This document shows positions 48,459 to 57,800 of a stretch of 64,000 bases of DNA, piece by piece. This DNA is from Hyphomicrobiales bacterium (GTDB taxonomy: Bacteria > Pseudomonadota > Alphaproteobacteria > Rhizobiales > Aestuariivirgaceae). Position 1 is the first letter of the stretch. Each line of letters starts with the position of its first letter. The stretch is taken from the NCBI GenBank assembly GCA_025363755.1, contig JANYLQ010000046.1, forward strand, positions 1 to 64,000, in the 5' to 3' direction. A program made the translations under genes and the position numbers. The notes beneath the pieces were generated by a model. The model did no database searches. It was given only the letters and a program-made list of their open reading frames with translations, and was not told the DNA's origin.

Positions 48459-49775
48459 ATGAAGCCGATTGAAACCAACAAGTCTTTGCGCCGCACGCAG
48501 ATTTTTGGCTTTGGCAGCATATTTGTTATGCTTGGTATTTTCGGTGCTTGGACTGCGCTGGCCGATATTAATGGCGCCGTTATTGCTCCTGCCACAATCA
48601 TTGCTGAGAGCTATTCAAAGAAAGTTCAACACCGTGAAGGTGGCAATATTTCACGTATTTTGGTTAAAGATGGTGAGTTGGTGCAGGCGGGCCAGGATTT
48701 AGTTTTGCTAGATCCGACGGAAACCAAAGCCGAGCTCGGCATTGTCGACGGGCAATTACAGGAATTTCTCGTCAAGAAATCGCGGCTCGAAGCACAGCGT
48801 GATGGTCTTTCGGATATGACATTGCCAAATTCCGTTGTCAGCCGCGAAAATGAATCATCAGTTGCGGAAATTATCAAAGGTCAAAAGCGTTTACTCGCGT
48901 CGATAGAAGGTGGCGCAGCAGGTAAGAGGGCGCAATTAAATGAGCAAATCGTTCAGTTAAACAATCAGATTAGCGGGTTAGTGGCGCAGTTGGATTCAGG
49001 ACAACGTCAACTTACGCTGATTAAGTCAGAGGCAGATGGTCTTCGAAAGTTGCAAGCGCAGGGGCTTGTGCCCAGTAGCCGTGTTTTGGCAATCGACCGA
49101 GAAACAGCCCGCATAGATGGCGAGCAGGGGCAACTCCTCGCCAGTAGGGCGGCAGCCGAAGCCCAGATTGGGGAAACCAAGTTAAAGATTATTCAAGTGG
49201 AAGAAGATCTGCGCAACGAGTCGCTCAGCGAACTGCGCGACGTCGATGCAAAGATATCGGAGCTTCAGGGGCGTCATGTGGCGATGGAAGCGCGAATGTT
49301 GCACACCACGATCAAAGCGCCAATTACGGGCACGATATATCAGCTTAACATCCATGCTGAAGGTGCTGTCGTAGCACCCGGCCAAATACTGATGATGATT
49401 GTGCCTGAAGGCGAAGATCTGGTTTTGCAGGCTCAGATTTCTCCTTATGATATTAGTCATGTTCACGTGGGGCAAGCTGCCAAGATTCGTTTTAACTCTT
49501 TTAACTCACGCGTAACATCGGAGGTTTCTGGTGAAGTCAACCAAGTTGCCACTGAAACAACACGTACCGATGCACAAACGCCGCCTTTTTATGCCGTTAG
49601 GCTTATCATTGCGGCGAAAGAATTGGAAAAGCTTGGTGATTATAAATTAAAACCCGACATGTCCGCTGAGGCTTTTATTAAAACGGAATCACGTTCGCCA
49701 TTCTTTTATTTGGTCAAGCCACTGGTTGATCAGTTCTCGCACGCGATGCTCACAAATGGCACAAATATTAATTAG
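48459..49775 (+). CDS. HlyD-family type I secretion periplasmic adaptor
   Basis: A 438-residue membrane-fusion protein. There is one N-terminal transmembrane segment (about 16-37), then a lipoyl-like motif V-Q-H-R-E-G-G-N-I-S-R-I-L-V-K-D-G-E-L-V near 52-71. A long helical hairpin rich in Q, E and L covers about 100-280, with the returning lipoyl half I-K-A-P-I-T-G-T-I-Y-Q-L near 286-297. The C-terminal beta-barrel has I-R-F-N-S-F-N-S-R and the P-D-M-S-A-E-A-F-I segment of HlyD proteins. Works between the upstream ATPase and an outer-membrane TolC, plausibly that at 26.7 kb. Confidence 0.93.
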   Translation: MKPIETNKSLRRTQIFGFGSIFVMLGIFGAWTALADINGAVIAPATIIAESYSKKVQHREGGNISRILVKDGELVQAGQDLVLLDPTETKAELGIVDGQLQEFLVKKSRLEAQRDGLSDMTLPNSVVSRENESSVAEIIKGQKRLLASIEGGAAGKRAQLNEQIVQLNNQISGLVAQLDSGQRQLTLIKSEADGLRKLQAQGLVPSSRVLAIDRETARIDGEQGQLLASRAAAEAQIGETKLKIIQVEEDLRNESLSELRDVDAKISELQGRHVAMEARMLHTTIKAPITGTIYQLNIHAEGAVVAPGQILMMIVPEGEDLVLQAQISPYDISHVHVGQAAKIRFNSFNSRVTSEVSGEVNQVATETTRTDAQTPPFYAVRLIIAAKELEKLGDYKLKPDMSAEAFIKTESRSPFFYLVKPLVDQFSHAMLTNGTNIN

Positions 49776-49840
49776 TCATTAGGTTTAAATGCACTATTCA
49801 GCAACGGAGTTTTAACCCTAACGCTTTATGACCAGTTGCT

Positions 49841-51214
49841 ATGAAAGTTCGTAGCGTAGCATTGGCGTTTGTTAGTTCCGTGTATCTTGTAGCGTTAGGC
49901 GCAAATATCGGCTCGGCATTCGCAACAACAAACCCTGTCACTTCACAGGCTTATCAGGCGTTGACCAGCGGAGATAGCGCAAAGGCAATTTCGCTTTATT
50001 CTTTCGCCATTGAATCGCGTGGGCTTGAGCCAGAGGTTTTGGCAAATGCTCTGCTCAATCGGGCGCTGGCTTACCAACAGCAGGGGCAAAGTGCTAAAGC
50101 TGTCGATGATTATTCGGCTGCACTTACTCTTGATGCCATGTCTGCTGAACTTCGCGCAACGGCACTTTATAATCGTGGCTTGTCGCAACAAAAGCAGGGT
50201 TATACCCCTTTAGCGATCGAAGATTTTACCAGCGCCTTGATGCTGAACCCCAGTTTTGCCCATGCATTTTTAAGCCGTGGCAACGCATTGCGCGAAAGTG
50301 GTCAATATCTGTTTGCACTTTCAGATTATGAGCGCGCTCTGAAGTTTGGTCATCCAGAGCCAGCGCGGGTTTATTTTGGCGAAGCACAAACTTATGAGTT
50401 GCTCAATCGACCAAATGACATGAGACAAATGTTGAACTCTGCCGTGATGGCCGATGCTCAATTTGTGCCAGCACAAGAAAAGTTGGCAAGCCTTAGTCAA
50501 CAGTCATCGAGCGCTGATGGTACCACGTCTGAAGTTGCTAACGCGGTTGATCCCATATTGACGGGTACGGCAGTTGCTGTCGGTGGTTCCACAATCATTC
50601 ATAAACCTGACTTGCCACAAGGTGTTGAGCCGCCGGCAAACTTGACTGCGGATGTTTCTGATCAGGCTGACGCCGTGGTTGCCCAGAGTGAAGAGCCAAT
50701 ATTTAGCGAAACTGGAAAACTTTATAATGATCGTCTGCCAGCGAGCGTAGAGGAAACTGCGAGTGCTGGTGTTGCCCCAGTTGAATCGCAAGAAAAAATT
50801 GTGGCAGTCGCGGAAGTGCCGGCTATTCCTAAAAGCACCAAGGCCAAGAAAATTTTGGCTGCAGTGGTTGCCGTAGCCGAAGCTCCTGGTGATGACTCAA
50901 TTGAGACGGCGAGCCTAACGCCTGTTGCTCAACCAAAGTCTCTTGCGGCGCCGATTGCTGGTTGGGGGGTGCAAGTTGCATCTGCTACAAGCGAGGATGC
51001 GGCTTGGACGACTTGGAAAAATATGCAAAAACGTTTCAAGGTCTTAGCGGACAAATCCCCGGTTGTGGTGAAAGCCGACCTCGGAACCAGAGGTATATTC
51101 TACCGTGTCCGTTTAGCTGGATTTGAAGATCAGATTGGTGCTAAATCTGAATGTAACGCATTGAAATCAAAAGGCGTTTCTTGCTTTATCAGTAAATCTG
51201 AGGGTGCAACTTAG
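49841..51214 (+). CDS. TPR and SPOR domain-containing periplasmic protein
   Basis: A 457-residue exported protein. The signal peptide covers about 1-28. At least four TPR units (about 35-210) include A-L-L-N-R-A-L-A-Y-Q-Q-Q-G, A-L-Y-N-R-G-L-S-Q-Q-K-Q-G and F-L-S-R-G-N-A-L-R-E-S-G. A low-complexity Ala/Glu/Val linker (about 215-370) leads to a C-terminal SPOR domain (about 377-452; W-G-V-Q-V-A-S and Y-R-V-R-L-A-G-F), which binds denuded peptidoglycan at division sites. It lies 65 bases after the HlyD gene. A link with secretion is possible but unproven. Confidence 0.85.
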   Translation: MKVRSVALAFVSSVYLVALGANIGSAFATTNPVTSQAYQALTSGDSAKAISLYSFAIESRGLEPEVLANALLNRALAYQQQGQSAKAVDDYSAALTLDAMSAELRATALYNRGLSQQKQGYTPLAIEDFTSALMLNPSFAHAFLSRGNALRESGQYLFALSDYERALKFGHPEPARVYFGEAQTYELLNRPNDMRQMLNSAVMADAQFVPAQEKLASLSQQSSSADGTTSEVANAVDPILTGTAVAVGGSTIIHKPDLPQGVEPPANLTADVSDQADAVVAQSEEPIFSETGKLYNDRLPASVEETASAGVAPVESQEKIVAVAEVPAIPKSTKAKKILAAVVAVAEAPGDDSIETASLTPVAQPKSLAAPIAGWGVQVASATSEDAAWTTWKNMQKRFKVLADKSPVVVKADLGTRGIFYRVRLAGFEDQIGAKSECNALKSKGVSCFISKSEGAT

Positions 51215-51315
51215 AGTGCTAATAAACTCTGCCATAACTGGCTAAAATCGCCCATCTGTAGAAAACGCTGACTTAAGAGCTTGATGGTATGGTGGCACAT
51301 AGAGGGGCCCCAACC

Positions 51316-51999
51316 ATGGATGATGAGTATAGTTCGTTGATGTCGCCGCAGATGCGCGGCTCGCATTCAGAAATGGATGAAAAGCTTCAGCTTCACATAA
51401 ATAATCAAGCAGCCTTAAAAGCTGAAAAGCCCGCCTACCATGATCTGGTAATTGAGGCGCATCGTCAGATGATGCAAAAGCTCTGCGCTGAATTGCTGGG
51501 CTATATCTATGTGCAAAGCCATCAATTTTTTGAGACGATGGTAATCGATGTTCTTCTTGCCTTGGGATATGGTGGGAGGCGGCGTGATTTGTCGCGGAGG
51601 TTGGGCCGCAGCGGCGATGGCGGCGTGGACGGCATCATTCACATGGATGAGTTAGGTCTCGACATGATCTATATTCAAGCGAAACGATTGAAACCGGGAA
51701 GCACAGTTGCTGTTTCTGCTGTGCGCGATTTTGTCGGCAGTTTGGATGCCCAACATGCGGTCAAAGGTATTTTTGTAACGACGGGTGAGTTTACGTCTGC
51801 AGCGCATTCAGTGGCGCGGACGGTTTCGAAAAAGATTGTTTTGATTGATGGACGCCGCCTCACTGAACTTATGGTGCGGCATAATGTTGGAACGATAGCT
51901 GCCAGTACTTTTCAGTTTAAAACTGTGGATTTAAAATACTTCAATCAATCTGTTGCGGGCCGTGCGACAAGTTCAGCATCGACCCAGCCTCGGACATAG
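51316..51999 (+). CDS. Mrr-type restriction endonuclease-like protein
   Basis: A 227-residue protein with a C-terminal Mrr-catalytic domain of the PD-(D/E)XK nuclease type. The catalytic residues are visible as G-D-G-G-V-D-G-I-I (Asp) and I-Y-I-Q-A-K-R (Q-x-K), followed by V-R-D-F-V-G-S-L, K-G-I-F-V-T-T-G-E-F and L-I-D-G-R-R-L-T-E-L-M. The N-terminal half (about 1-75) is helical and not recognised. I choose the ATG at 51316, which has GAGGGG eight bases ahead; 51289 is an alternative. No methylase or specificity gene is adjacent, so it is an orphan, possibly acting on modified DNA. Its 3' end overlaps the convergent gene by 55 bases. Confidence 0.82.
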   Translation: MDDEYSSLMSPQMRGSHSEMDEKLQLHINNQAALKAEKPAYHDLVIEAHRQMMQKLCAELLGYIYVQSHQFFETMVIDVLLALGYGGRRRDLSRRLGRSGDGGVDGIIHMDELGLDMIYIQAKRLKPGSTVAVSAVRDFVGSLDAQHAVKGIFVTTGEFTSAAHSVARTVSKKIVLIDGRRLTELMVRHNVGTIAASTFQFKTVDLKYFNQSVAGRATSSASTQPRT

Positions 52000-52634
52000 T
52001 TCAGAGCACATGCAATGGACAGATCAATGTCTTCTGGATTGGCCAAAAATTTTGCGGCGGATTTAATGTTGAGTTTTTGCCTGAACTGCTCGAACAAGAT
52101 AGCCTCTTCGGCACCCAATAATCTAAACCTTGGCGCGCCGCGTTGTTTCCAAACCAAAACCTTTTGTGGCTCATCTAGCCTGTGTGGCTTAGGAGGGCGC
52201 TCTTCACACTTCATCGCGGCCCAAATGCTTGTAGTGTTTTGTTCGAAGGTTAGAAGCTGCGCAGATTGCACAAATTGGATTTTTAATTTCGGAAAATTTT
52301 GAACGTCAATAGCTTCAAACTGCTGCACACTTAAAATTGGAAGTTCAGGCGAAAGAAACGCTTGGTTTGCTGCAATCTCGAGGCAAGCCAGCTCGTAGAT
52401 TTCCGGGCTGTGTTGGAATGATGGCTGATGTTTTAGATACTGCGGAAGCGCATTCACCACAGTGACATTGAGTTTTGAAGGATTGGCCATTGCCATATCT
52501 CTGGAGAGCCTGCCAAATGCGATGTCACCCAAATATCGGTATAGGAGGGGTAGCTCATTTTCCAAATAGCCAGCGGCCGACAGAAACGAATTGATTCTGT
52601 CGCCGGGTTTCTTAAGTGTTGCCAAGTTTCTCAC
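51945..52634 (-). CDS. DUF2063-like (HvfC/BufC-type) protein, probable
   Basis: A 229-residue protein resembling the DUF2063 family that usually accompanies DUF692/MNIO enzymes making copper-binding peptides. Matching features are the L-P-L-L-Y-R-Y-L-G-D-I-A-F-G-R-L-S-R-D block, F-Q-H-S-P-E-I-Y-E-L-A-C-L-E-I-A (usual D-x-A-x-L-E-W-A), a mid S-I-W-A-A and V-L-V-W-K-Q-R. The first helical part of the family appears shortened. No MNIO enzyme or precursor peptide gene is adjacent. It starts with GTG and lacks a clear ribosome-binding site. The family call is by remembered pattern and is moderate. Confidence 0.5.
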   Translation of the reverse strand: MRNLATLKKPGDRINSFLSAAGYLENELPLLYRYLGDIAFGRLSRDMAMANPSKLNVTVVNALPQYLKHQPSFQHSPEIYELACLEIAANQAFLSPELPILSVQQFEAIDVQNFPKLKIQFVQSAQLLTFEQNTTSIWAAMKCEERPPKPHRLDEPQKVLVWKQRGAPRFRLLGAEEAILFEQFRQKLNIKSAAKFLANPEDIDLSIACALNYVRGWVDAELVARPATD

Positions 52635-52712
52635 ACCACTTTTATGGGGTGATCATTCGCGTTAAGCCAATCAACAACGGACGATTGTGTTCACTTGGCT
52701 GTGAAGTGTAGT

Positions 52713-52916
52713 TCATTTCAACAGAAACGTAACTTTCATATTGACCCGCCATTCCGCAACTTTGCCATTTTTAACAACGCATTTAATATCTTGAACCCAA
52801 GCGCTCTCAATGTTGTCGAGTGTGTTGTCAGCGCGGCGAATGCCTGTTTCGACGGCATCTTCGATACCTTTTGAAGAAGAAGACGTGAGTTCGATAACTT
52901 TGGCGACAGTGGACAT
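52713..52916 (-). CDS. Dodecin family protein
   Basis: A 67-residue flavin-binding dodecamer-forming protein. The typical start V-A-K-V-I-E-L-T-S-S-S-S-K-G-I-E-D-A-V is followed by the A-x-x-T-L-x-N-I-x-x-A-W-V helix-strand (about 29-41), where the Trp stacks on the flavin, and ends with V-A-E-W-R-V-N-M-K-V-T-F. Dodecins store or buffer free riboflavin or FMN. The ATG at 52916 has AAAGGAAAA upstream; earlier in-frame starts (52922, 52964) are less well placed. Confidence 0.93.
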   Translation of the reverse strand: MSTVAKVIELTSSSSKGIEDAVETGIRRADNTLDNIESAWVQDIKCVVKNGKVAEWRVNMKVTFLLK

Positions 52917-53020
52917 GATCATTTTCCTTTCAAAGCTTGTGGAAACTGAATTGAGTTGGTTCACCTGATAGCAGGTTGCGCCTATAGTGACGGATCAGTT
53001 CCTCTGGATACCACTATGCC

Positions 53021-53437
53021 ATGCCTTTAAATCTAATCAAACTTTGTGTTGGCGTTTCTGAAATTGAGGAAATGAACTCTTGGGTTAAAATTTCTAAGAA
53101 CAGCAACGAAGATTGCGATCATGTGACGCGCATGTTTCCGCGGCGGAAGGACGAGATTTTGCCCGGTGGTTCGCTCTATTGGGTGATCAGAGGTTTGATC
53201 CTGTGTCGACAACCGATTGCTGATTTGCAAGAAGTTGTTGGGGGTGACGGTATCAAACGCTGCCGCATTCTGTTTAAACCACAGATCATCGAAGTTCGTC
53301 CCGCTCCAAGGCGGGCCTTTCAAGGATGGCGCTATCTCAAAGCTGAAGACGCGCCCATTGATTTGCCGCGCGGAGAAAAAGGCAGTGACTTGCCCGATAA
53401 AATGCGGCGCGAGCTGGTAGAACTTGGTTTAATCTAA
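53021..53437 (+). CDS. DUF1489 family protein
   Basis: A 138-residue protein of the DUF1489 family, conserved in alphaproteobacteria with no known function. Family features are the opening N-L-I-K-L-C-V-G, R-M-F-P-R-R, G-G-S-L-Y-W-V-I-R-G near 48-57, R-Q-P-I-A-D-L and the late F-Q-G-W-R-Y-L segment. No membrane segment or catalytic signature. Its stop overlaps the panC stop by 4 bases (convergent). Confidence 0.88.
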   Translation: MPLNLIKLCVGVSEIEEMNSWVKISKNSNEDCDHVTRMFPRRKDEILPGGSLYWVIRGLILCRQPIADLQEVVGGDGIKRCRILFKPQIIEVRPAPRRAFQGWRYLKAEDAPIDLPRGEKGSDLPDKMRRELVELGLI

Positions 53438-54276
53438 ACTGCAATGTTATCAATCAAACGGGTTTTACCAAGCCAAGCGGCGGCCAGCAGTCGCAGTGGT
53501 TCGTCTGGATTTTGTGGCACGGCTAAGGTTTCAGCGTTGCGCGCAGTCACATAATCAACTTTGAAGCCCAGCGTGGTGAGCGAACGCGAGGCAGCTCTGG
53601 TTGCAGTTTGTTGGTTTATCCCACCGCGAATTTTTTCAGCGGCTTGCTGCAAGTTTTTGTGAATGGCAGTGGCATGGCCGCGTTCAGTTTTGGAAAGATA
53701 GCGATTGCGTGATGACATGGCCAAGCCGTCTACTTCGCGTCTGGTTGCTATACCAACAACTTCGGTTGGGATGTCCAAATCTTTGGCCACGCGTGTGACA
53801 ACCAATAATTGCTGATAATCTTTTTCGCCAAACATGGCGTAATTTGCGCCCGATTGGATAAACAGCTTCGATACGATGGTTGCAACGCCATCAAAAAAAT
53901 GGGGGCGGTATTTATCTTCAAGACCAACTTTCGCAGGGCCTTCAATGTGAACCGTGGTGGAAAAATCTAAAGGATAAATGCTATCTGATGTCGGTGCGTA
54001 GATAAGAGGCACACCTTCTTGATTTAATTTTTCAACATCACCTTCTTCGTCGCGCGGATAATGACTTAAGTCTTCTTTCGCGCCAAACTGTTTTGGATTC
54101 ACGAAGATAGAAACCAGCACGCGGTCAGCGCGTTTGAAACCTTCGCGCACTAAATCGAGATGACCTTCATGTAGTGCGCCCATCGTTGGAACAATGGCGT
54201 AGGTTAAGCCTTCCGTTCTCCAACGTGCAGTTTCGCGGCGCAGGGATGTTACGTTCCGAACTATTTTGGGGGTCAT
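53434..54276 (-). CDS. panC: Pantoate--beta-alanine ligase
   Basis: Final step of pantothenate synthesis, joining pantoate and beta-alanine with ATP. It has 280 residues. The HIGH-like nucleotide motif T-M-G-A-L-H-E-G-H-L-D-L-V is near 31-43, with S-I-F-V-N-P-K-Q-F-G near 56-65 and the G-E-K-D-Y-Q-Q-L region near 151-158; R-N-R-Y-L-S closes the site near 191-196. It overlaps the putR stop by 4 bases. The panB partner is not adjacent. Confidence 0.96.
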   Translation of the reverse strand: MTPKIVRNVTSLRRETARWRTEGLTYAIVPTMGALHEGHLDLVREGFKRADRVLVSIFVNPKQFGAKEDLSHYPRDEEGDVEKLNQEGVPLIYAPTSDSIYPLDFSTTVHIEGPAKVGLEDKYRPHFFDGVATIVSKLFIQSGANYAMFGEKDYQQLLVVTRVAKDLDIPTEVVGIATRREVDGLAMSSRNRYLSKTERGHATAIHKNLQQAAEKIRGGINQQTATRAASRSLTTLGFKVDYVTARNAETLAVPQNPDEPLRLLAAAWLGKTRLIDNIAV

Positions 54277-54776
54277 GCCTTTTTGGCCTTATTTATGGTG
54301 ATTGGCAGAACCTGGCTTTCTTTTACCTCTTGCATCACAAAATAAGAATGTGTGCCTTCGATCATTGGCAAGGTGCTTATAACGCCGCCCAGAATTTCTC
54401 GATATTCGCTCATGTCGCGCACCCGCAGTTTTAGAAGATAATCAAACCCGCCGCCTACCATATGGCATTCGAGAATCTGTTTGACGGGTTTTACCGCAGC
54501 ATTGAACTTTTCCAAAGTAGCTTCATCAGTGCCGCGCAGTTTTACTGTCACAAACACCATCAAAGCTTGGCCTAGGGCCTTTGGTGAGACGCGCGCATGA
54601 TAGCCCGTGATCACTCCGGTTTGTTCGAGCTTCTTGATGCGCTGGGTTATGGGGGTTGGGGAGAGGTTGATGCGTTTTGAAAGTTCAACGACCGAAGTGC
54701 GGCCATCATTTTGTAAATGGCGAAGGATTTGCAAATCGACATTATCGACATGTTCCATGACGGCTTCATTTTTCAT
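54273..54776 (-). CDS. putR: Lrp/AsnC-family regulator, probable PutR
   Basis: A 167-residue Lrp-type regulator. The N-terminal helix-turn-helix is D-L-Q-I-L-R-H-L-Q-N-D-G-R-T-S-V-V-E-L-S-K-R-I-N-L-S, and the C-terminal ligand-binding domain has G-T-D-E-A-T-L-E-K-F and G-G-F-D-Y-L-L-K-L-R-V. It is divergent from putA, and in Rhizobium, Agrobacterium and Rhodobacter such a gene (PutR) activates putA in response to proline. The start at 54776 has AGGTG upstream. The shared upstream region contains a palindrome that fits its operator. It overlaps panC, which may therefore be co-transcribed. Confidence 0.88.
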   Translation of the reverse strand: MKNEAVMEHVDNVDLQILRHLQNDGRTSVVELSKRINLSPTPITQRIKKLEQTGVITGYHARVSPKALGQALMVFVTVKLRGTDEATLEKFNAAVKPVKQILECHMVGGGFDYLLKLRVRDMSEYREILGGVISTLPMIEGTHSYFVMQEVKESQVLPITINKAKKA

Positions 54777-54802
54777 TGAAAACACCTATTTGTAAGATAT
54801 TG

Positions 54803-54821
54803 AATAGTGAATATCACTATT
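54803..54821. promoter_or_regulatory. Palindrome between putR and putA, likely PutR operator
   Basis: A perfect 7-bp inverted repeat AATAGTG-AATAT-CACTATT lies in the 115-base divergent region, 27 bases from the putR start and about 70 bases from the putA start. Size and AT-rich centre suit Lrp-type binding. Its location upstream of the putA promoter fits activation. Confidence 0.6.
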
Positions 54822-54891
54822 TTGTACCAATAATGAAGCTGAAAAATAATTTGGATCTTTGCTATTTTCGAACCTCATCGAGGAGTCTCAA

Positions 54892-57800
54892 ATGCAAAAT
54901 ACTATTGATCGCACTAACATAGACACGAGTCTTTTTCTGGATGAAACCATTTTGGTTCACGCGCTTGCTGCGAAAGCAAAGCTCCCTTCGGGCGATGATC
55001 AGAAAGTTTTAGCACTTGCTAAAGAACTGGTCTTGGCCGTTCGCAGCAACCGCAAGGCCCAAGGCAGCATCGATGCGTTCATGCAGGAATACTCTCTATC
55101 ATCGCAAGAAGGTGTTGTGTTGATGTGCTTGGCCGAGGCATTGCTCCGTATTCCGGATGCAGCGACGGCGGACCGTTTGATTGCGGACAAAATTGGTGGA
55201 GGCAATTGGCAATCTCATTTGGGGCAATCTGAATCATTGTTTGTGAATGCTTCGGCCTGGGGGCTGATGTTGACTGGCAAAATTATCACCATGGGGCAGG
55301 ATGTCAGCAGTGATGGCTTTGGTTTTCTCAAGCGTTTGGTGCGCAAGTCTGGTGAACCGATTTTGCGCAATGCCATCAAGCAGGCAATGCGCATTATGGG
55401 GCGACAATTTGTGTTGGGCCAGAACATGAGCGAGGCCTTGAACCTTGCCCGTGCAGAAGAAGCAAAAGGCTATCGCTATAGTTTTGACATGCTTGGTGAA
55501 AGCGCCATGACGATGGCAGATGCTGAACATTATTTTGAAGCTTACAAATCGGCTTTGAATGCGCTCACTGGTGGGCGTGACGTGCTGGCCTGTCCTTCAT
55601 TGTCGGTGAAGCTTTCAGCGCTTTATCCGCGTTACGAAGAAAAACACCGCGAAGAAGCGTTGGCATATTTGTTTGATGCAGTTTTGCAGTTGGCGGTGCG
55701 CGCCAAGGAACTCAATGTGGGTTTGACACTTGATGCCGAGGAAGTGGCGCGGCTCGATCTTTCGCTGGTGTTGTTTGAAAAGTTGGCGGCTGACGCGCGC
55801 TTGAGTGGATGGAATGGCTTGGGACTTGCTGTCCAAGCTTATGGGAAAAGGGCGCTTCCAACCCTGGAGTGGTTGGCAAACCTCGCGCAGAAAACGCAGC
55901 GCATTTTGCCAGTGCGACTTGTAAAAGGCGCTTATTGGGATACAGAAATTAAACGTGCGCAAGAGGCTGGATTGGAAGATTTTCCAGTGTTCACTCGCAA
56001 GATTTGCACGGATGTGAGCTATCTCGCTTGTGCGCGGTTTATGTTGTCCAGGCGCGATGTGTTCTATCCACAATTTGCCACCCATAATGCCCAAACCGTT
56101 GCTGCTGTGCAGGTGATGGCTGGCGATAAACTGGGGTTCGAGTTTCAACGTCTGCACGGCATGGGGCAGGGACTTTATGATCAGGTGATTGATAAACACC
56201 CGTGCCGTATCTATGCGCCTGTCGGCAGCCACAAGGATTTATTGGCTTATCTCGTGCGCAGGCTTTTGGAGAATGGTGCAAACACATCTTTCGTCAATCG
56301 GCTCGCCGATGATGAAGCGCCATTGGACGAAATCGTTGCAAATCCTGTGTCCCAAGTTTTGGCTTTGACGCGCGTTACACATGCCCACATTCGCAAACCT
56401 TCGGACCTGTTTACCCCGCGGGTTAATTCAGCTGGCTTGCCGCTGTGGCGGGCGAGTGACCGTGGAGATATCACCAAAGGTGTTGACGCGGCATTGCTTG
56501 AAACTTTTTCTGCATCGGCGATCATTGAAGGTCAAGCGCGCCGCGATGGACCAGAACGTCTGGTTGTTTCACCACATGAACTTTCCATTCAAGTTGGTAA
56601 GGTTTTTGAAGCAAGCGATGCTTCTGTTGCACAAGCAATGGAAAGCGCTGCACGCCATCAAGATGATTGGGACCAATTGGGTGGCGAGGCCCGCGCTGAT
56701 ATTTTGGAAACAGCTGCCAATCTATTCGAGCAGCATCGCCCAACGCTTGTTGCTCTGTTGATCAGAGAAGCAGGCAAGACGCTCGACAATGCCATGGGTG
56801 ATTTACGTGAGGCCGTGGATTTCTTACGATTTTATGCCAGCGAAGCGCGCGCGAAGTTTTCAAATCCGGTTCGCTTGCCTGGACCTACGGGCGAAATCAA
56901 TGAAATGACCTTGCATGGCCGCGGTGTGTTTGCTTGCATTTCGCCATGGAATTTTCCGTTGGCGATTTTTACGGGGCAGGTTGCCGCTGCTTTGGCGGCG
57001 GGCAATAGTGTTATAGCAAAGCCTGCCGAACAAACGCCTTTGGTGGCGCATGAAGCGATCAAACTTTTGCATCAGGCAGGTGTACCTTATGGCGTGTTGC
57101 ATTTTTTGCCAGGCGATGGCGCACGGATTGGAAAACTGCTGCTTAATCATCCGGCGCTGGCTGGTGTTGCATTTACGGGCTCGAATGATACCGCTCGCAT
57201 CATCAACCGAACACTTGCCATGCGCGAAAGTTCAATCCCCAGTTTTGTAGCAGAGACAGGGGGGATGAACGCGATGATTGTTGATTCATCCGCTCTACCT
57301 GAGCAAGCGGTGCGTGACGTGGTGGCATCTGCTTTTGACAGCGCTGGTCAACGCTGTTCAGCGGTGCGTATTTTGTTTGTGCAGGAAGATATTGCAGACA
57401 AAGTTATTGAAATGCTCAAAGGTGCCATGGCACTGTTGAAGATTGGTGACCCGATGATTTACGCGACTGATGTTGGCCCGGTTATTGACTCAGAAGCAAA
57501 GGCGACATTGGAGAAGCATAAAACTTTAATGGCCAATAAAGCTCACATGATTTTGGACATGGAGCTTCCAAAAGAATGCTCGGGCGGTAACTATGTTTCT
57601 CCCGCTGCTTATGAGCTGGATTCGATAGCACTACTTTCGCGCGAAACCTTCGGACCTATTTTGCATGTGGTGCGATTTCATGGTGAGCGGCTTGACCAAG
57701 TGTGTGATCAGATTAACGCCAAGGGTTTCGGGCTGACACTTGGCCTTCACACCCGCATTGAATCTGTTGCAAAAAGAGTGAGAGCCAGAATGCGGGTTGG

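Noticed and set aside
55615-56232. 205-codon minus-strand frame in putA
   Set aside because: Antisense shadow of the PRODH domain.
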